Positions 22,494-31,491 of a DNA stretch of 51,999 nucleotides are shown here, piece after piece (the first letter of the stretch is position 1; each line of letters begins with the position of its first letter). The position numbers were made by a program, and so were the translations under genes. Source of the stretch: Spirochaetales bacterium (GTDB taxonomy: Bacteria > Spirochaetota > Spirochaetia > Sphaerochaetales > Sphaerochaetaceae); the NCBI GenBank assembly GCA_022788185.1, contig JALEVV010000080.1, positions 1-51,999 of the forward strand, given 5' to 3'. The notes under the pieces were generated by a model. That model had not been told where the DNA came from. It did no database searches and saw only the letters and a program-made list of their open reading frames with translations.

Positions 22494-24209
22494 TTATTTT
22501 GCAACAGTGTTTCTCTTGATCTTCTTGGTCGTGGTCATGTCCATCGGCTTATCGATGATCGTGATCTTCTCGATCTTCTTGTAGATCATGAGGTTTTGGT
22601 TGACAGTCTTTACGGTTGCCTCAATGTCAGCCTTTATCTGCTCAGGAGTAAAGCCCTTTGCCTTGTAGTAATCGGGGGAAGGATAGATGACTGCCTCGAT
22701 GCACTCGCATGGAACGTCCTTCTTCTGCTGGAAGCCCCTTACAAGGATCTGCTCCACATTGGTGTATGTCTGGAATGCATCCTCGATTTCCTCGGGGTAA
22801 ACGTTCTTGCCGCCTTCGGTGACTATGAGGTTCTTAGCCCTTCCCTTGAGGTAGACATACTTCTCGCTGTCCATGTAACCGAGGTCACCTGTTTTGAGGT
22901 ATCCGTTCTCATCGAAGAGTGCCTTTGTGTTTTCCTCATCCTTGTAGTAACCGGGTGTGACGTTCGGTCCCTTGACCCTGATTTCACCTACACCGGAGCT
23001 GTCCGCATCGGCAATGATGATGTCCATCTGGCCGAGAACGCGGCCGACTGAATCAAGCTTGAAGTGCTTTATGGGGTTGAGGGTTAGAACGGGAGCGGTT
23101 TCTGTAAGACCATAGCCCTGGAGGAAGTCAAGACCGAGCTGCTGGTACTGTTTGAATACCTTCGGTGAGAGGGGGCCTGCACCGCAGATGAGGACCTTGG
23201 ACTTGTCCAGTCCGAGGTTTGAAAGGATCTTCTTATTGAAGAAGCCCTTGAGGGGAGCACAGTGGAAGTACTTCTTGAAGAAGCCGTTGATCCACATCAG
23301 GGTGGAAACAAGGGCATAGGTGAGTTTTCCCTGTGCCTTGACCTTGTTCATGATGCCGTTGAGGAGTTTGTTGTACAGAAGGGGAATACCCATGAAGACG
23401 GTAACTCCGCCGCGCTTCAGGTCGTTAATCATGAGGGACACGACGATTCCATGTCCGAAGAGACAGCTGGCACCGTGCTTGACGGTCTCAAGAAGGACCG
23501 TTGTGCAGCAGTAGGAGTGGTGGAGGGGAAGCAGTGCATAGAGAACATCGGTTTCATCAACGCCCATGCCGTCTGCAACGAGATATGTGTCACTGATGAT
23601 GTTCCTGTTGGTGAGCATTGCACCCTTTTCATTTCCGGTCGTACCTGAAGTGAAGAGGATGGCTGCAAGATCATTCTCGCTGATCTTCACGTAGTCGATG
23701 AGCTTCTCTGCCTTCACGTCCATGACACCCGTAATGCCCTCATGAGAGCCGGTGAGAGTCAGTCTGCCGAGAAGGCCATTGTGCCAGGCATTGTCTGAGG
23801 GAATCTTTGAGAAAACCTCTCCATCAGTGATGAGGAAGACTGAATCGGCGAATTCGGCAAGCTTTAGCATTCTCTCAACGGGAAGCTGTGCATCGATGGG
23901 AACGACGACTGCACCTGCATAGTTGATGGCAAAGTAGGAAATACCCCACTGGATGCTGTTCTTACCGGTGAGTACAACCTTGTCGCCCTTTTTCACACCC
24001 TGCGCGCTGAGGTATGATGCGACGTTCTTAATCCTTTCATGAACGTCCTTATATGTAAGGCAGATTTTTTCCTTCTTCTCAAAAACGGTGAAGCACGGGC
24101 GGTCAGCGTATTTTGAGAGTGCAATGTTGAACATCTCGGTGATCGTAGGCCACTCGCCATCAAAGAATTTTCCCTTATAGGGCTGAAGTTCTTTCATTAC
24201 TTCGCTCAT
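22494..24209 (-). CDS. AMP-forming acyl-CoA synthetase (long-chain fatty acid-CoA ligase-like)
   Basis: 571 residues, ANL superfamily. The AMP-binding loop is LFTSGTTGNEKGAM (about residue 193), followed by GYGLTET, YLKTGDLGYMD, the hinge KGRAKNLIVTEGGKNVYPEEIE and the C-terminal catalytic Lys region TTKKIKRNT. It should activate a carboxylic acid, most likely a medium or long-chain fatty acid, to its CoA thioester via an acyl-adenylate. Ribosome binding site AGAGGA lies nine bases before the ATG. It has its own promoter with a perfect TTGACA and its own terminator, so it is monocistronic. Confidence 0.9.
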   Translation of the reverse strand: MSEVMKELQPYKGKFFDGEWPTITEMFNIALSKYADRPCFTVFEKKEKICLTYKDVHERIKNVASYLSAQGVKKGDKVVLTGKNSIQWGISYFAINYAGAVVVPIDAQLPVERMLKLAEFADSVFLITDGEVFSKIPSDNAWHNGLLGRLTLTGSHEGITGVMDVKAEKLIDYVKISENDLAAILFTSGTTGNEKGAMLTNRNIISDTYLVADGMGVDETDVLYALLPLHHSYCCTTVLLETVKHGASCLFGHGIVVSLMINDLKRGGVTVFMGIPLLYNKLLNGIMNKVKAQGKLTYALVSTLMWINGFFKKYFHCAPLKGFFNKKILSNLGLDKSKVLICGAGPLSPKVFKQYQQLGLDFLQGYGLTETAPVLTLNPIKHFKLDSVGRVLGQMDIIIADADSSGVGEIRVKGPNVTPGYYKDEENTKALFDENGYLKTGDLGYMDSEKYVYLKGRAKNLIVTEGGKNVYPEEIEDAFQTYTNVEQILVRGFQQKKDVPCECIEAVIYPSPDYYKAKGFTPEQIKADIEATVKTVNQNLMIYKKIEKITIIDKPMDMTTTKKIKRNTVAK

Positions 24210-24252
24210 GTTTCAATTCCTCTTTCAGTGATAAAAGTTTACTATCGTCTGC

Positions 24253-24281
24253 ATTTTGACGAATAGGGAATCTTTTGTCAA
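24253..24281 (-). promoter_or_regulatory. Promoter of the acyl-CoA ligase gene
   Basis: On the minus strand: consensus TTGACA (24281-24276), 17-base spacer, CAAAAT (24258-24253). The leader is about 40 bases. Confidence 0.68.
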
Positions 24282-24345
24282 TAAAAAAATAAAGTTATTT
24301 ATGATAAGGAAAAAGACCTATAGCTAATATTCACTATGCGGATAG

Positions 24346-25107
24346 TTAACCGTCCGGAAAGAGCTTTTTGTCGTGAATCAGCGCCGTAATGTCGTCATAG
24401 ATGACATCAGCACCGTGTTTTTCAAGCCCTTCCCGGTCCCTTGAACCGGTAAGAAGCCCCACCGCATAACCGCAGCCTCCGTTATGGGCGAAATCCATGT
24501 CGCTGGTGGCATCACCCACCACGCAGACCTCTGAGGGCTTAAGGCCGAAGGTGGCACAGAACTGCCTGACGGCCTCCCCGTTGGGTTTCTTCCTGCAGTT
24601 GCTCTCCTTGGTGCGGAGGAACTCGATGTCATCGGTGATTCCCATCATCCTGAAGCAGGAACGGGCACTTGCAGTGGTGTCGTTGGTGACTACCCCGATT
24701 CTGATGCCCTTTTCCGAAAGTCTGGCCATAAGCTCCCTGATGGGGGAAAAGTCCATGTTCTCCAGCTGATCCCTTATCATGTCGTCAGGTCTCAGCAGGG
24801 CTTTCTGCATGATGGCGTAGAAGGAGAAGGGATTGACGCAGTGCCTCATGCAGAAGCCGAAGAGTCTGCAGAATGCCCTGAAAACCTTATGATGGTTGAA
24901 AACTATTCCATCCTTATATATATGGTACTCATTGTCTATGCCTATGATCTCATAGAGCTGTTCGGCAGCCTTCCCGCTGTCCTTTATGTTAAGCGAAATG
25001 AGTATGGTCCTTACCGTTGTCTTTATTACCGGTGCCCATACGCTGACGTAGTCGTAGAGCGTGCCGTCCTTATCCAGGATTATCCCTTTTATTGTCCCTT
25101 CCATCAT
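24346..25107 (-). CDS. HAD-family hydrolase (phosphoglycolate phosphatase-like)
   Basis: 253 residues. HAD motifs: I LDKDGTLYD (nucleophile Asp near residue 12), II VVTNDTT, III Lys in RKKPNGE, IV VGDATSDMDFA. A helical cap of about 110 residues is inserted after motif I, as in phosphoglycolate phosphatases and relatives. It should remove phosphate from a small metabolite; the substrate is unknown. Divergent from the SMUG1-ispE operon with only 45 bases between start codons. No good Shine-Dalgarno; two ATGs are adjacent (25107 and 25104). The last codons are followed by an AT-rich gap without a clear terminator. Confidence 0.85.
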   Translation of the reverse strand: MMEGTIKGIILDKDGTLYDYVSVWAPVIKTTVRTILISLNIKDSGKAAEQLYEIIGIDNEYHIYKDGIVFNHHKVFRAFCRLFGFCMRHCVNPFSFYAIMQKALLRPDDMIRDQLENMDFSPIRELMARLSEKGIRIGVVTNDTTASARSCFRMMGITDDIEFLRTKESNCRKKPNGEAVRQFCATFGLKPSEVCVVGDATSDMDFAHNGGCGYAVGLLTGSRDREGLEKHGADVIYDDITALIHDKKLFPDG

Positions 25108-25116
25108 TGCTACAGA

Positions 25117-25146
25117 TTACAAAATCTGAAACCTTTATGCTATAGT
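25117..25146 (+). promoter_or_regulatory. Promoter of the SMUG1-ispE operon
   Basis: TTACAA (25117-25122), 18-base spacer, TATAGT (25141-25146). The ATG follows after six bases with no Shine-Dalgarno, so the transcript probably starts at or next to the ATG. Confidence 0.65.
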
Positions 25147-25152
25147 TGAACA

Positions 25153-25863
25153 ATGTACGGAGTTAAAGAAAGGACCCTTGAATTCGAGGAGTCGATAAGT
25201 AAGATGCACCTTCAGTTCGACGGTTATATCTATGATTCCCTCTCATATGCGCTCGATTCCCATCTGGATTATCAGGAGATGGCAGGGGAGGGCCATGCCC
25301 AGACCATGCTGATGGGAATGAATCCGGGGCCATACGGAATGGTTCAGACGGGAGTTCCCTTTGGCGACATTCCCACCGTCAGGGACTTTCTTAAGATACG
25401 GCCTGTCACAGGGCATCCCGGAAAGGAACATCCGGCCAGGCCTGTCATGGGCTTTTCCTGTAAACGGACTGAGGTCTCAGGTCAGAGAATATGGGGGTTT
25501 TTAAGAAGCCTTTATCCGGATCGGGATGAGCTCTTTTCCCATTTCACAATCCAGAACTACTGCCCCCTTGCCTTTCTTGACAGTGGAAGGACGGCACGTA
25601 ACATCACTCCCGACAGGCTTACCAAACATGATCTTTCCCTCATAACGGCACTCTGTGATGAATATATTAAGGATATTATGATGATCCTGGAGATTCATAC
25701 CGCCGTGGGGGTGGGGATATTCGCATTTGAAAGACTCACAGAGTGCGCACCGTCAGGAGTACGCATTTTAAGGATGATGCATCCCTCTCCTGCGAATCCA
25801 CAGGCAAACAGGTGCTTTGTGCCTGAGAGCGAAGCCCTTTTCAGAAGGGAGGGACTATTATGA
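25153..25863 (+). CDS. SMUG1-type uracil-DNA glycosylase (family 3)
   Basis: 236 residues. Removes uracil (and oxidised pyrimidines) from DNA. The catalytic segments of SMUG1 are unmistakable: GMNPGPYGMVQTGVPFG (about residue 55, active-site Asn), EHPARPVMGF, EVSGQRIWGF, NYCPLAFL, RNITPDRL and the terminal MMHPSPANPQANR with the catalytic His. Similarity to vertebrate SMUG1 runs along nearly the whole length. SMUG1 is common in animals but scattered in bacteria, so transfer at some time is likely, though codon use looks like its neighbours. It overlaps ispE by four bases (TTATGA). Confidence 0.93.
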   Translation: MYGVKERTLEFEESISKMHLQFDGYIYDSLSYALDSHLDYQEMAGEGHAQTMLMGMNPGPYGMVQTGVPFGDIPTVRDFLKIRPVTGHPGKEHPARPVMGFSCKRTEVSGQRIWGFLRSLYPDRDELFSHFTIQNYCPLAFLDSGRTARNITPDRLTKHDLSLITALCDEYIKDIMMILEIHTAVGVGIFAFERLTECAPSGVRILRMMHPSPANPQANRCFVPESEALFRREGLL

Positions 25864-26699
25864 TTATCGAAAAAAAAGCATATGCAAAGGTCAATCTGGG
25901 TCTCAGGGTGCTTTCGAAGAGGCCTGATGGCTTTCATCCCCTGAAAACCATATTCCATCTTATAGATCTTCATGATGTCATCACGCTGGATGTGAGTGAA
26001 AGTGAAGAGCCTGAAGTGACGGTTAAGGGAAATGAGGATTATCTTCCACCGGGAGGTGTAGATCTCATGGAAAAGGCCGCAAGGCTCTTTTCCTCAGCAT
26101 CCGGTATTGTTTTCAGGGCTGTAATCACGATTGAAAAGCACATCCCTTCCCAGGCCGGACTCGGAGGCGGCTCAAGTGATGCCTCAGCAGTGCTTACTGC
26201 CCTGAATGAGCACTTCGGCTCAGTTCTTTCCCATGAGAAGCTTATGGAGCTGTCCCTGACACTCGGCTCAGACGTGCCCTTCTTCACATCTTCCCATGCT
26301 GCCGCATACGGGGAGGGCAGGGGTGAGATACTGCAGAAGGCTGAGCCCTGTGATTATCCATGCATAATAGTAAGGAAGAAGGGGGATGCGGTTTCCACCC
26401 GGGAAGCCTTCAGGATCCTTGATGAGAGGGCAAATGTTCCCAATGATGATATCAGCTGGCCCCTTCCGCTCTCATCCTGGAGAGGAGTACTCGTCAACGA
26501 CTTTGACATCATTCAGGGTATCAGGAGGGAAGATGAATTCAGGACTCTTGCCGCTCAAGCCTCCTACGACTCGACCACCGGTTCCGGCTCATGCCAGATC
26601 CTGGTGTTTGAAAATGAGGCTGAAAGGGATGCGGTGATGGCTGAACTATCATCCTACGAGCTTATTCCGACACGTCTCATGTCTTTACACCGCGCCTGA
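25860..26699 (+). CDS. ispE: 4-diphosphocytidyl-2-C-methyl-D-erythritol kinase
   Basis: 279 residues, GHMP kinase fold. N-terminal KAYAKVNLGLRVLSKRPDGFHPL and the ATP-binding loop QAGLGGGSSDASAV (about residue 96), plus the C-terminal TTGSGSCQILVF loop, identify IspE, the kinase step of the non-mevalonate (MEP) isoprenoid pathway. Isoprenoids are needed here for undecaprenyl phosphate, whose recycling enzyme uppP is also in the window. The ATG overlaps the SMUG1 gene's stop, so it is translated by coupling. It ends 26 bases before the tRNA-Gln gene. Confidence 0.95.
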   Translation: MIIEKKAYAKVNLGLRVLSKRPDGFHPLKTIFHLIDLHDVITLDVSESEEPEVTVKGNEDYLPPGGVDLMEKAARLFSSASGIVFRAVITIEKHIPSQAGLGGGSSDASAVLTALNEHFGSVLSHEKLMELSLTLGSDVPFFTSSHAAAYGEGRGEILQKAEPCDYPCIIVRKKGDAVSTREAFRILDERANVPNDDISWPLPLSSWRGVLVNDFDIIQGIRREDEFRTLAAQASYDSTTGSGSCQILVFENEAERDAVMAELSSYELIPTRLMSLHRA

Positions 26700-26725
26700 G
26701 TTCTGTTATTCTCGATTTATCTCTA

Positions 26726-26797
26726 TGGGAAGTCGCCAAGTGGTTAAGGCTCTGGTTTTTGGTGCCGGCATCGCAGGTTCGAGTCCTGCCTTCCCAG
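26726..26797 (+). tRNA. tRNA-Gln (anticodon UUG)
   Basis: 72 bases. Acceptor TGGGAAG pairs with CTTCCCA; D arm GCCAAGTGGTTAAGGC; anticodon arm CTGGT-TTTTGGT-GCCGG with anticodon TTG at positions 34-36; T arm GCAGG-TTCGAGT-CCTGC. The discriminator base is G and no CCA is encoded, so CCA is added by nucleotidyltransferase. The U-A-type first acceptor pair is typical of bacterial tRNA-Gln that is recognised by the GluRS/amidotransferase route. A terminator follows within ten bases. Confidence 0.95.
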
Positions 26798-26805
26798 CTT
26801 TTCTG

Positions 26806-26834
26806 AAGGTCCCTTTCGCATAAGGGACTTTTTC
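26806..26834 (+). terminator. Terminator after tRNA-Gln
   Basis: AAGGTCCCTT (26806-26815) pairs with AAGGGACTTT (26822-26831, one wobble) around TCGCAT, followed by more T's. Confidence 0.88.
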
Positions 26835-26838
26835 TGTC

Positions 26839-26867
26839 TTGTCCAAATCCTTACGATATTGTATTAT
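26839..26867 (+). promoter_or_regulatory. Promoter of rplY-pth-tilS
   Basis: TTGTCC (26839-26844), 17 bases, TATTAT (26862-26867). The predicted start, near 26874, coincides with the left edge of a perfect palindrome. Confidence 0.72.
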
Positions 26868-26874
26868 AAGCATC

Positions 26875-26890
26875 CGTGTGCATGCACACG
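26875..26890. promoter_or_regulatory. Perfect 16-bp palindrome at the rplY transcription start
   Basis: CGTGTGCATGCACACG reads the same on both strands. It sits at +1 of the predicted rplY transcript, where it could be an operator or a 5'-terminal RNA stem. A second small hairpin (ATTGG 26904-26908, CCAAT 26915-26919) lies further down the leader, before AAGGAG at 26928-26933. Confidence 0.55.
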
Positions 26891-26940
26891 CAAATCCATG
26901 GTAATTGGTATTTGCCAATGAGAGTACAAGGAGTAAAGCA

Positions 26941-27570
26941 ATGAGCGAAGAAAAAAGCTTACAGGCACGCCTGAGAACCGAGGATTTCGGTTCTGCCGGT
27001 TCACGCCGCCTTATCCGCGCCGGTGAGATTCCTGCAGTCGTTTACGGAAAGCAGGAGCCCATCCACATCGTGATCAACGCAAAAGAGTTCATGATGAAGA
27101 AGCATCAGTTCAGTGAATCCACACTTATCTCACTGAATGTCGACGGAACAGAGCACAAGGTTTTCGTCAAGACCTACCAGGAGGATCTCCTCAAGGGTAT
27201 CGTAAAGCATGTTGACTTCTACGAGGTTACATTCGGTGTTCTCGTAAAGACACGTGTAAGAGTCGAGCTCACAGGTACACCTTACGGCTGTAAGGCAGGT
27301 GGTGTCCTCGAGCAGGTCATCCATGAACTCGATATCGAGTGTTTCCCCAGACACCTGCCCAACTCAATTGTGGCTGATGTCACCAACCTCCAGATCAACG
27401 AGGGTATCAGGGTCAGCGACCTTGTCATCCCCGCAGAGATCAAGGTCCTTTCCGATCCCAATGCAACTGTCGCTACAGTCAAGGGTATCAAGGATGATAC
27501 TCCCGCTCCTGAGGCCGCTCCCGCAGCTGATGCTGCAGCAGCAACAACCGCCGCTCCCGCAGCAAAATAA
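26941..27570 (+). CDS. rplY: 50S ribosomal protein L25, long CTC form
   Basis: 209 residues: the N-terminal L25 domain that binds 5S rRNA (SLQARLRTEDFGSAGSRRLIRAGEIPAVVYGK, split here for reading: the GSAGSRRLIRAGEIPAVVYG part is the diagnostic core), then the TL5/CTC C-terminal domain (FPRHLPNSIVADVTNLQINEG). The protein ends in an Ala-Pro-rich tail of about 25 residues. Start at 26941 with AAGGAG seven bases upstream; an in-frame ATG at 26905 lies inside the leader. The stop overlaps the pth start by one base (TAATG). rplY and pth are neighbours in many bacteria, which fits. Confidence 0.95.
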   Translation: MSEEKSLQARLRTEDFGSAGSRRLIRAGEIPAVVYGKQEPIHIVINAKEFMMKKHQFSESTLISLNVDGTEHKVFVKTYQEDLLKGIVKHVDFYEVTFGVLVKTRVRVELTGTPYGCKAGGVLEQVIHELDIECFPRHLPNSIVADVTNLQINEGIRVSDLVIPAEIKVLSDPNATVATVKGIKDDTPAPEAAPAADAAAATTAAPAAK

Positions 27571-28127
27571 TGACTGTCGTGTTCGGACTGGGGAACCCAG
27601 GACCTGAATACGGGAAGACAAGACACAACGTCGGAGCTGAAACACTCCAAAGGATGGCAGCGCACTATCAGATAACTCTGAAAAGGCGCTGCTTTTCTTC
27701 TTATATGAAGGCTGAGACGGAAAGTGTCAGGCTTGTCTTCCCGCTGACGTTCATGAACAGTTCAGGAAAGGTAGTACCCAAGGTTGTCAGTGAAGGTGAT
27801 GACGTAATAGTCATATGTGACCAGATGGACCTTCCTCCGGGAAGGATCAGGTTAAGGATGGGAGGTTCCTCCTCTGCGGGCCACAATGGTCTTAAGAGCA
27901 TGATGGAGTACCTTCCGGACGGATTTGCCAGGATGTATATCGGAGTGGGACGTCCCCAGGAGGGAGTGGCAGTCCCGGACCATGTGCTTTCGCCCTTCTC
28001 CGAGAGTGACCGCATCCTCATCGACCGTGCTGAGGAAAAGGCGGCAGACATCCTGATAAGACTTCTTGCCGGTGAGGAAAAGCAGGAACGCCTCATCCAG
28101 GAAGCAAACAGCTACAGGGCAGAGTGA
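27570..28127 (+). CDS. pth: Peptidyl-tRNA hydrolase
   Basis: 185 residues. Frees tRNA from peptidyl-tRNAs that drop off the ribosome. The family signature GLGNPGPEYGKTRHNVG carries the catalytic His (about residue 20); FMNSSGKVV and CDQMDLPPGRIRLRMGGSSSAGHNG give the conserved Asn, Asp and second His. Start ATG overlaps the rplY stop; the gene's own stop overlaps the GTG start of tilS (GTGA). Complete, without oddities. Confidence 0.96.
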   Translation: MTVVFGLGNPGPEYGKTRHNVGAETLQRMAAHYQITLKRRCFSSYMKAETESVRLVFPLTFMNSSGKVVPKVVSEGDDVIVICDQMDLPPGRIRLRMGGSSSAGHNGLKSMMEYLPDGFARMYIGVGRPQEGVAVPDHVLSPFSESDRILIDRAEEKAADILIRLLAGEEKQERLIQEANSYRAE

Positions 28128-29386
28128 AGGATCTCAGGGTAATCATAAGTGAGTTTTTCGAGAAAGAGGGAATAGATGCCTCCGGTGTCTTCCATCTCGC
28201 CTTTTCAGGCGGGTCGGACTCCCTCTCACTCCTTCATGCCCTGACGGAAGTGATAAACGGCTCTCTTGATGCGGTATATGTGGATCATGCGCTGAGGGAC
28301 CGAAAGCTGCTTGATGAGGAAATAGCCCTTAACCGCAGGAACTGTGAGCGCCTTAACGTTCCCCTCCGTATCCATACCCTTGAAGACGGGGAGGTGGAAG
28401 CCCTCTGCCGGGAGAAGAAGATAACGACGGAAGCGGCGGCAAGGGAGCTGAGATACCGCCATTTCGATACCCTGGACGGCTATGTGATAACCGCTCACAA
28501 CCTGGATGACCAGGCTGAGAGCATCTTCATGAGACTTCTTTCCGGTTCCACTTTCCAGTCCCTCTCCGGGATCAGAAGGGTAAGGGGAAAATACTTAAGG
28601 CCGCTTCTTTCGGTTTCCAAGGGGGAAATCGAGGAATATGCCCGCCATTACGGTCTCATCTGGAGTCAGGATCATACGAACTCGGAGCTCTTCTGCCTCC
28701 GTAACAGGGTGCGTCATCTGGTGATGCCCTATTTGGGCGACGAGGTCAGAAACAGGCTTTCGAGAATTGCTGACAATGTGGCTGCCTTTACAAAGGCTTC
28801 GGGAATGTGCCGCCTGAATGAGCATGGCCTTTATGTTTCACTTTCCCGCAAAGAGATTCTCGAAGCAACTGAGATCAGGAGAAGCATCACGTTGCTTACA
28901 GTCCTTTCGCGTCACACTGAAAGAAGGGTGAGCAGGGGAGAACTCGCTGAGATAGTGAGGGCCGCTGAGAGGAAAACCACTTACAGCGGACGGGAGTATG
29001 TGGTCACCGTGACAATTGATGAAGTCCGGTTCTACCCTCAGAAATACTGGTTCTCGGCAAGGTTCACTTCCTCCTTCCGCTCTGGAGGCTTTGCCGCAGT
29101 CAGAAGTGACGCAATGACGGCCCTCTGCCTTAAATGTGATGGCTCCCTGATCATCAGGATGGATGAGGATGGGGATGTGCTGAGGACTAAGGGCGGAACG
29201 GTTAAGGTTTCGAAGCTGCTTTCATCCATGGGCGTTCCCTATGCTCCCGTCGTATGCGACAGGGAAAAGCCGGTGGCAGTCTTTGCATCATGTCTTGGCG
29301 GCGTCAACCGCATTTCATCCGATCTCATGACATCCGACTGGATGGAAAAGCCCCGCATGGACGTGATTTGGTCTCCGTTAACTTGA
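28124..29386 (+). CDS. tilS: tRNA(Ile)-lysidine synthetase
   Basis: 420 residues. Modifies C34 of the AUA-reading tRNA-Ile with lysine, using ATP. The PP-loop SGGSDSLSLLHAL is near residue 30, and the family features YVDHALRD and TAHNLDDQAESIFMRLLSG follow; the C-terminal region holds the TilS_C-like domain (LRTKGGTVKVSKLLSSMGVP). The start is a GTG overlapping the pth stop. The -35 box of the ftsH promoter overlaps its stop codon. Last gene of the rplY-pth-tilS unit. Confidence 0.95.
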   Translation: MKDLRVIISEFFEKEGIDASGVFHLAFSGGSDSLSLLHALTEVINGSLDAVYVDHALRDRKLLDEEIALNRRNCERLNVPLRIHTLEDGEVEALCREKKITTEAAARELRYRHFDTLDGYVITAHNLDDQAESIFMRLLSGSTFQSLSGIRRVRGKYLRPLLSVSKGEIEEYARHYGLIWSQDHTNSELFCLRNRVRHLVMPYLGDEVRNRLSRIADNVAAFTKASGMCRLNEHGLYVSLSRKEILEATEIRRSITLLTVLSRHTERRVSRGELAEIVRAAERKTTYSGREYVVTVTIDEVRFYPQKYWFSARFTSSFRSGGFAAVRSDAMTALCLKCDGSLIIRMDEDGDVLRTKGGTVKVSKLLSSMGVPYAPVVCDREKPVAVFASCLGGVNRISSDLMTSDWMEKPRMDVIWSPLT

Positions 29387-29411
29387 ATTTCACACCATAT
29401 ATCTTTATATT
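29383..29411 (+). promoter_or_regulatory. Promoter of ftsH
   Basis: TTGAAT (29383-29388), 17 bases, TATATT (29406-29411). The -35 box overlaps the tilS stop. AAGGA precedes the ftsH ATG by six bases. Confidence 0.78.
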
Positions 29412-29438
29412 AGGAGTATTACGTTTTAAGGACACACG

Positions 29439-31436
29439 ATGGACGAAAACAAGGACAATGAAATCAAGGAGGATCCCAGGGATAAAAAGCCCGGGGAAAA
29501 CGTCAGTAATGGCGCTAAGGATCCTGATAAAGAAAAAGACACCAAAAAGAAAAAAGATAATGTATACGACCAGTACCGCTACTGGGGAAGTGAAGGGGGA
29601 GATGACGGTAAGTTCCGCGGCGGCATGAAGAATAAGCTCACACTCTTCGTCTTCATTGCGCTCATCCTCAGCTTCGGATTCCTCTTCTTCAATGAAGGAA
29701 GGGCGGCAAAGCCTCAGGAGGTTTCATATTCAGCCTTCATAGGCGCCGTTAAGAGCGGAAGCGTGGTCAGGGCAGACATCAGGGATGAGGCCCAGGTCAC
29801 TTTCACGACCCTGAACGGGACTTCCGCCGTATGCAGGATTCCCTACTACGATTCGTCACTGCTTCCACTGCTCGAGGAAAACAATGTGGAGATAGTGGGC
29901 TCTGTACAGGGTGTGTCGTTCCTTTACATCTTCCTCCAGCTCTTCCCCTGGCTCATATTCGCGGTGATCATGTTCAACCTCTACCGCCAGACAGGTGCGG
30001 CAGGCGGAACGAGGATGATGGGACAGCTGGGAAAGAGCCATGCCCACCAGTACTCAGACAAGGATAAGAAGGTTACCTTTGCCGACGTTGCAGGACAGAA
30101 GGAAAGCAAATACGAGCTTCAGGAAGTCGTTGATTTCCTCAAGAACCCTGAAAGATTCGTTAAAATCGGAGCCAGGATTCCCAAGGGTGTCCTCCTTGTG
30201 GGACCTCCGGGAACAGGTAAGACCCTGCTTGCCCGCGCCGTTGCGGGTGAGGCGGGCGTCAACTTCTTCCACACCTCCGGTTCGGACTTCGTTGAGATGT
30301 TCGTCGGTATGGGTGCTGCCCGTGTCCGTGATCTCTTCGAGACCGGAAGGAAGAACGCTCCCTGTATTCTCTTCATTGATGAGCTTGATGCGGTGGGCCG
30401 CTCCAGAGGAAGCGGACTTGGCGGCGGTCACGATGAAAGGGAGCAGACTCTCAACCAGATTCTCGTTGAGATGGACGGCTTCTCCTCCGACCCCGGCGTC
30501 ATCGTAATAGCTGCGACCAACCGCCCTGATGTTCTCGATCCGGCACTGCTTCGTCCGGGACGCTTCGACAGGCAGGTCGTCGTCGATCTTCCTGACGTCC
30601 AGGAAAGACTTGACATCCTCCGCATCCATGCGAAGAAGGTTAAAAGCGGTGATGACATCGATCTTGAGAGGATTGCAAAGGCAACACCCGGCTCCTCCGG
30701 TGCCGACCTGGCCAACCTGGTCAATGAAGCGGCGCTCTTTGCCGCCCGCGACAAAAGGGAGACCGTCTCAATGGCCGATTACGAGAAGGCCAGGGATAAG
30801 ATCATTCTCGGTGTCGCCCGTGAAAGCCGTTTCATGACCGCGGATGAAAAGAAGGCCACTGCATACCATGAGGCAGGTCACACGCTGCTGCACTACTATC
30901 TCAAGTACACCGACCCCCTCCACAAGGTCACGATCATACCCCACGGAAGGGCACTGGGTCTTACGATAAGCCTTCCCGAGAAGGATCAGTACACCCTGAA
31001 AAAGGGTTATCTCATGGACCGCATCGTGATATGCATGGGCGGCTATGTGGCTGAGGACATCGTTTACGGCGAGACCACAACCGGAACCAGCAACGATATC
31101 AAGCAGGCAACGGACCTTGCCCACCGCATGGTAACCGAGTGGGGCATGAGCGACCTTGGCTTCATTTCACTTGCCAGTGAAGGGGAACCCCTCTTCCTGG
31201 GCCGTGAGATAACGCAGAAGAAGGATTTCTCCGACAGGACCGCAACCCGCATTGATGAGGAAGTCCAGAAGATCCTCGCATCGTGCATGGCCACCTGCCG
31301 TGACATACTGACCACCCACCGTGACCAGCTTGACAGGCTGACCGATGAGCTCTGTGAGAAGGAAACCCTCGACGACAGCGAGATCAGGGAGCTTCTCGGC
31401 TTTGAGCCCCTCGTAAGCAACAGCGGACTTGTATGA
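29439..31436 (+). CDS. ftsH: ATP-dependent zinc metalloprotease FtsH
   Basis: 665 residues. Membrane-bound AAA+ protease that degrades misfolded membrane proteins and short-lived regulators. Order of parts: a charged, Lys/Asp/Glu-rich N-terminal extension of about 65 residues (longer than usual), TM1 ([18 protein letters not shown]), periplasmic domain, TM2 ([19 protein letters not shown]), Walker A GPPGTGKT (about 255), Walker [13 protein letters not shown], the SRH region with RPGRFDRQ, then the zinc site HEAGH (about 477-481) and the distal Asp in [11 protein letters not shown]. All are intact. A GC hairpin without T-run follows the stop. Confidence 0.97.
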   Translation: MDENKDNEIKEDPRDKKPGENVSNGAKDPDKEKDTKKKKDNVYDQYRYWGSEGGDDGKFRGGMKNKLTLFVFIALILSFGFLFFNEGRAAKPQEVSYSAFIGAVKSGSVVRADIRDEAQVTFTTLNGTSAVCRIPYYDSSLLPLLEENNVEIVGSVQGVSFLYIFLQLFPWLIFAVIMFNLYRQTGAAGGTRMMGQLGKSHAHQYSDKDKKVTFADVAGQKESKYELQEVVDFLKNPERFVKIGARIPKGVLLVGPPGTGKTLLARAVAGEAGVNFFHTSGSDFVEMFVGMGAARVRDLFETGRKNAPCILFIDELDAVGRSRGSGLGGGHDEREQTLNQILVEMDGFSSDPGVIVIAATNRPDVLDPALLRPGRFDRQVVVDLPDVQERLDILRIHAKKVKSGDDIDLERIAKATPGSSGADLANLVNEAALFAARDKRETVSMADYEKARDKIILGVARESRFMTADEKKATAYHEAGHTLLHYYLKYTDPLHKVTIIPHGRALGLTISLPEKDQYTLKKGYLMDRIVICMGGYVAEDIVYGETTTGTSNDIKQATDLAHRMVTEWGMSDLGFISLASEGEPLFLGREITQKKDFSDRTATRIDEEVQKILASCMATCRDILTTHRDQLDRLTDELCEKETLDDSEIRELLGFEPLVSNSGLV

Positions 31437-31441
31437 AACAT

Positions 31442-31457
31442 GGTCCCTTCGGGGACC
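31442..31457 (+). other. UUCG-capped hairpin after ftsH
   Basis: GGTCCC, loop TTCG, GGGACC: a very stable stem-loop five bases after the ftsH stop. No T-run follows, so it may be an mRNA 3' stabiliser or a weak terminator rather than a full stop; lepA could be partly expressed by read-through. Confidence 0.6.
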
Positions 31458-31491
31458 GAAATTCTTGATTTAGGGAGTACACCACATCCTG

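Noticed and set aside
24210..24345. Terminator for the HAD gene
   Set aside because: Only a weak AT-rich inverted repeat with mismatches is visible, no T-run follows.
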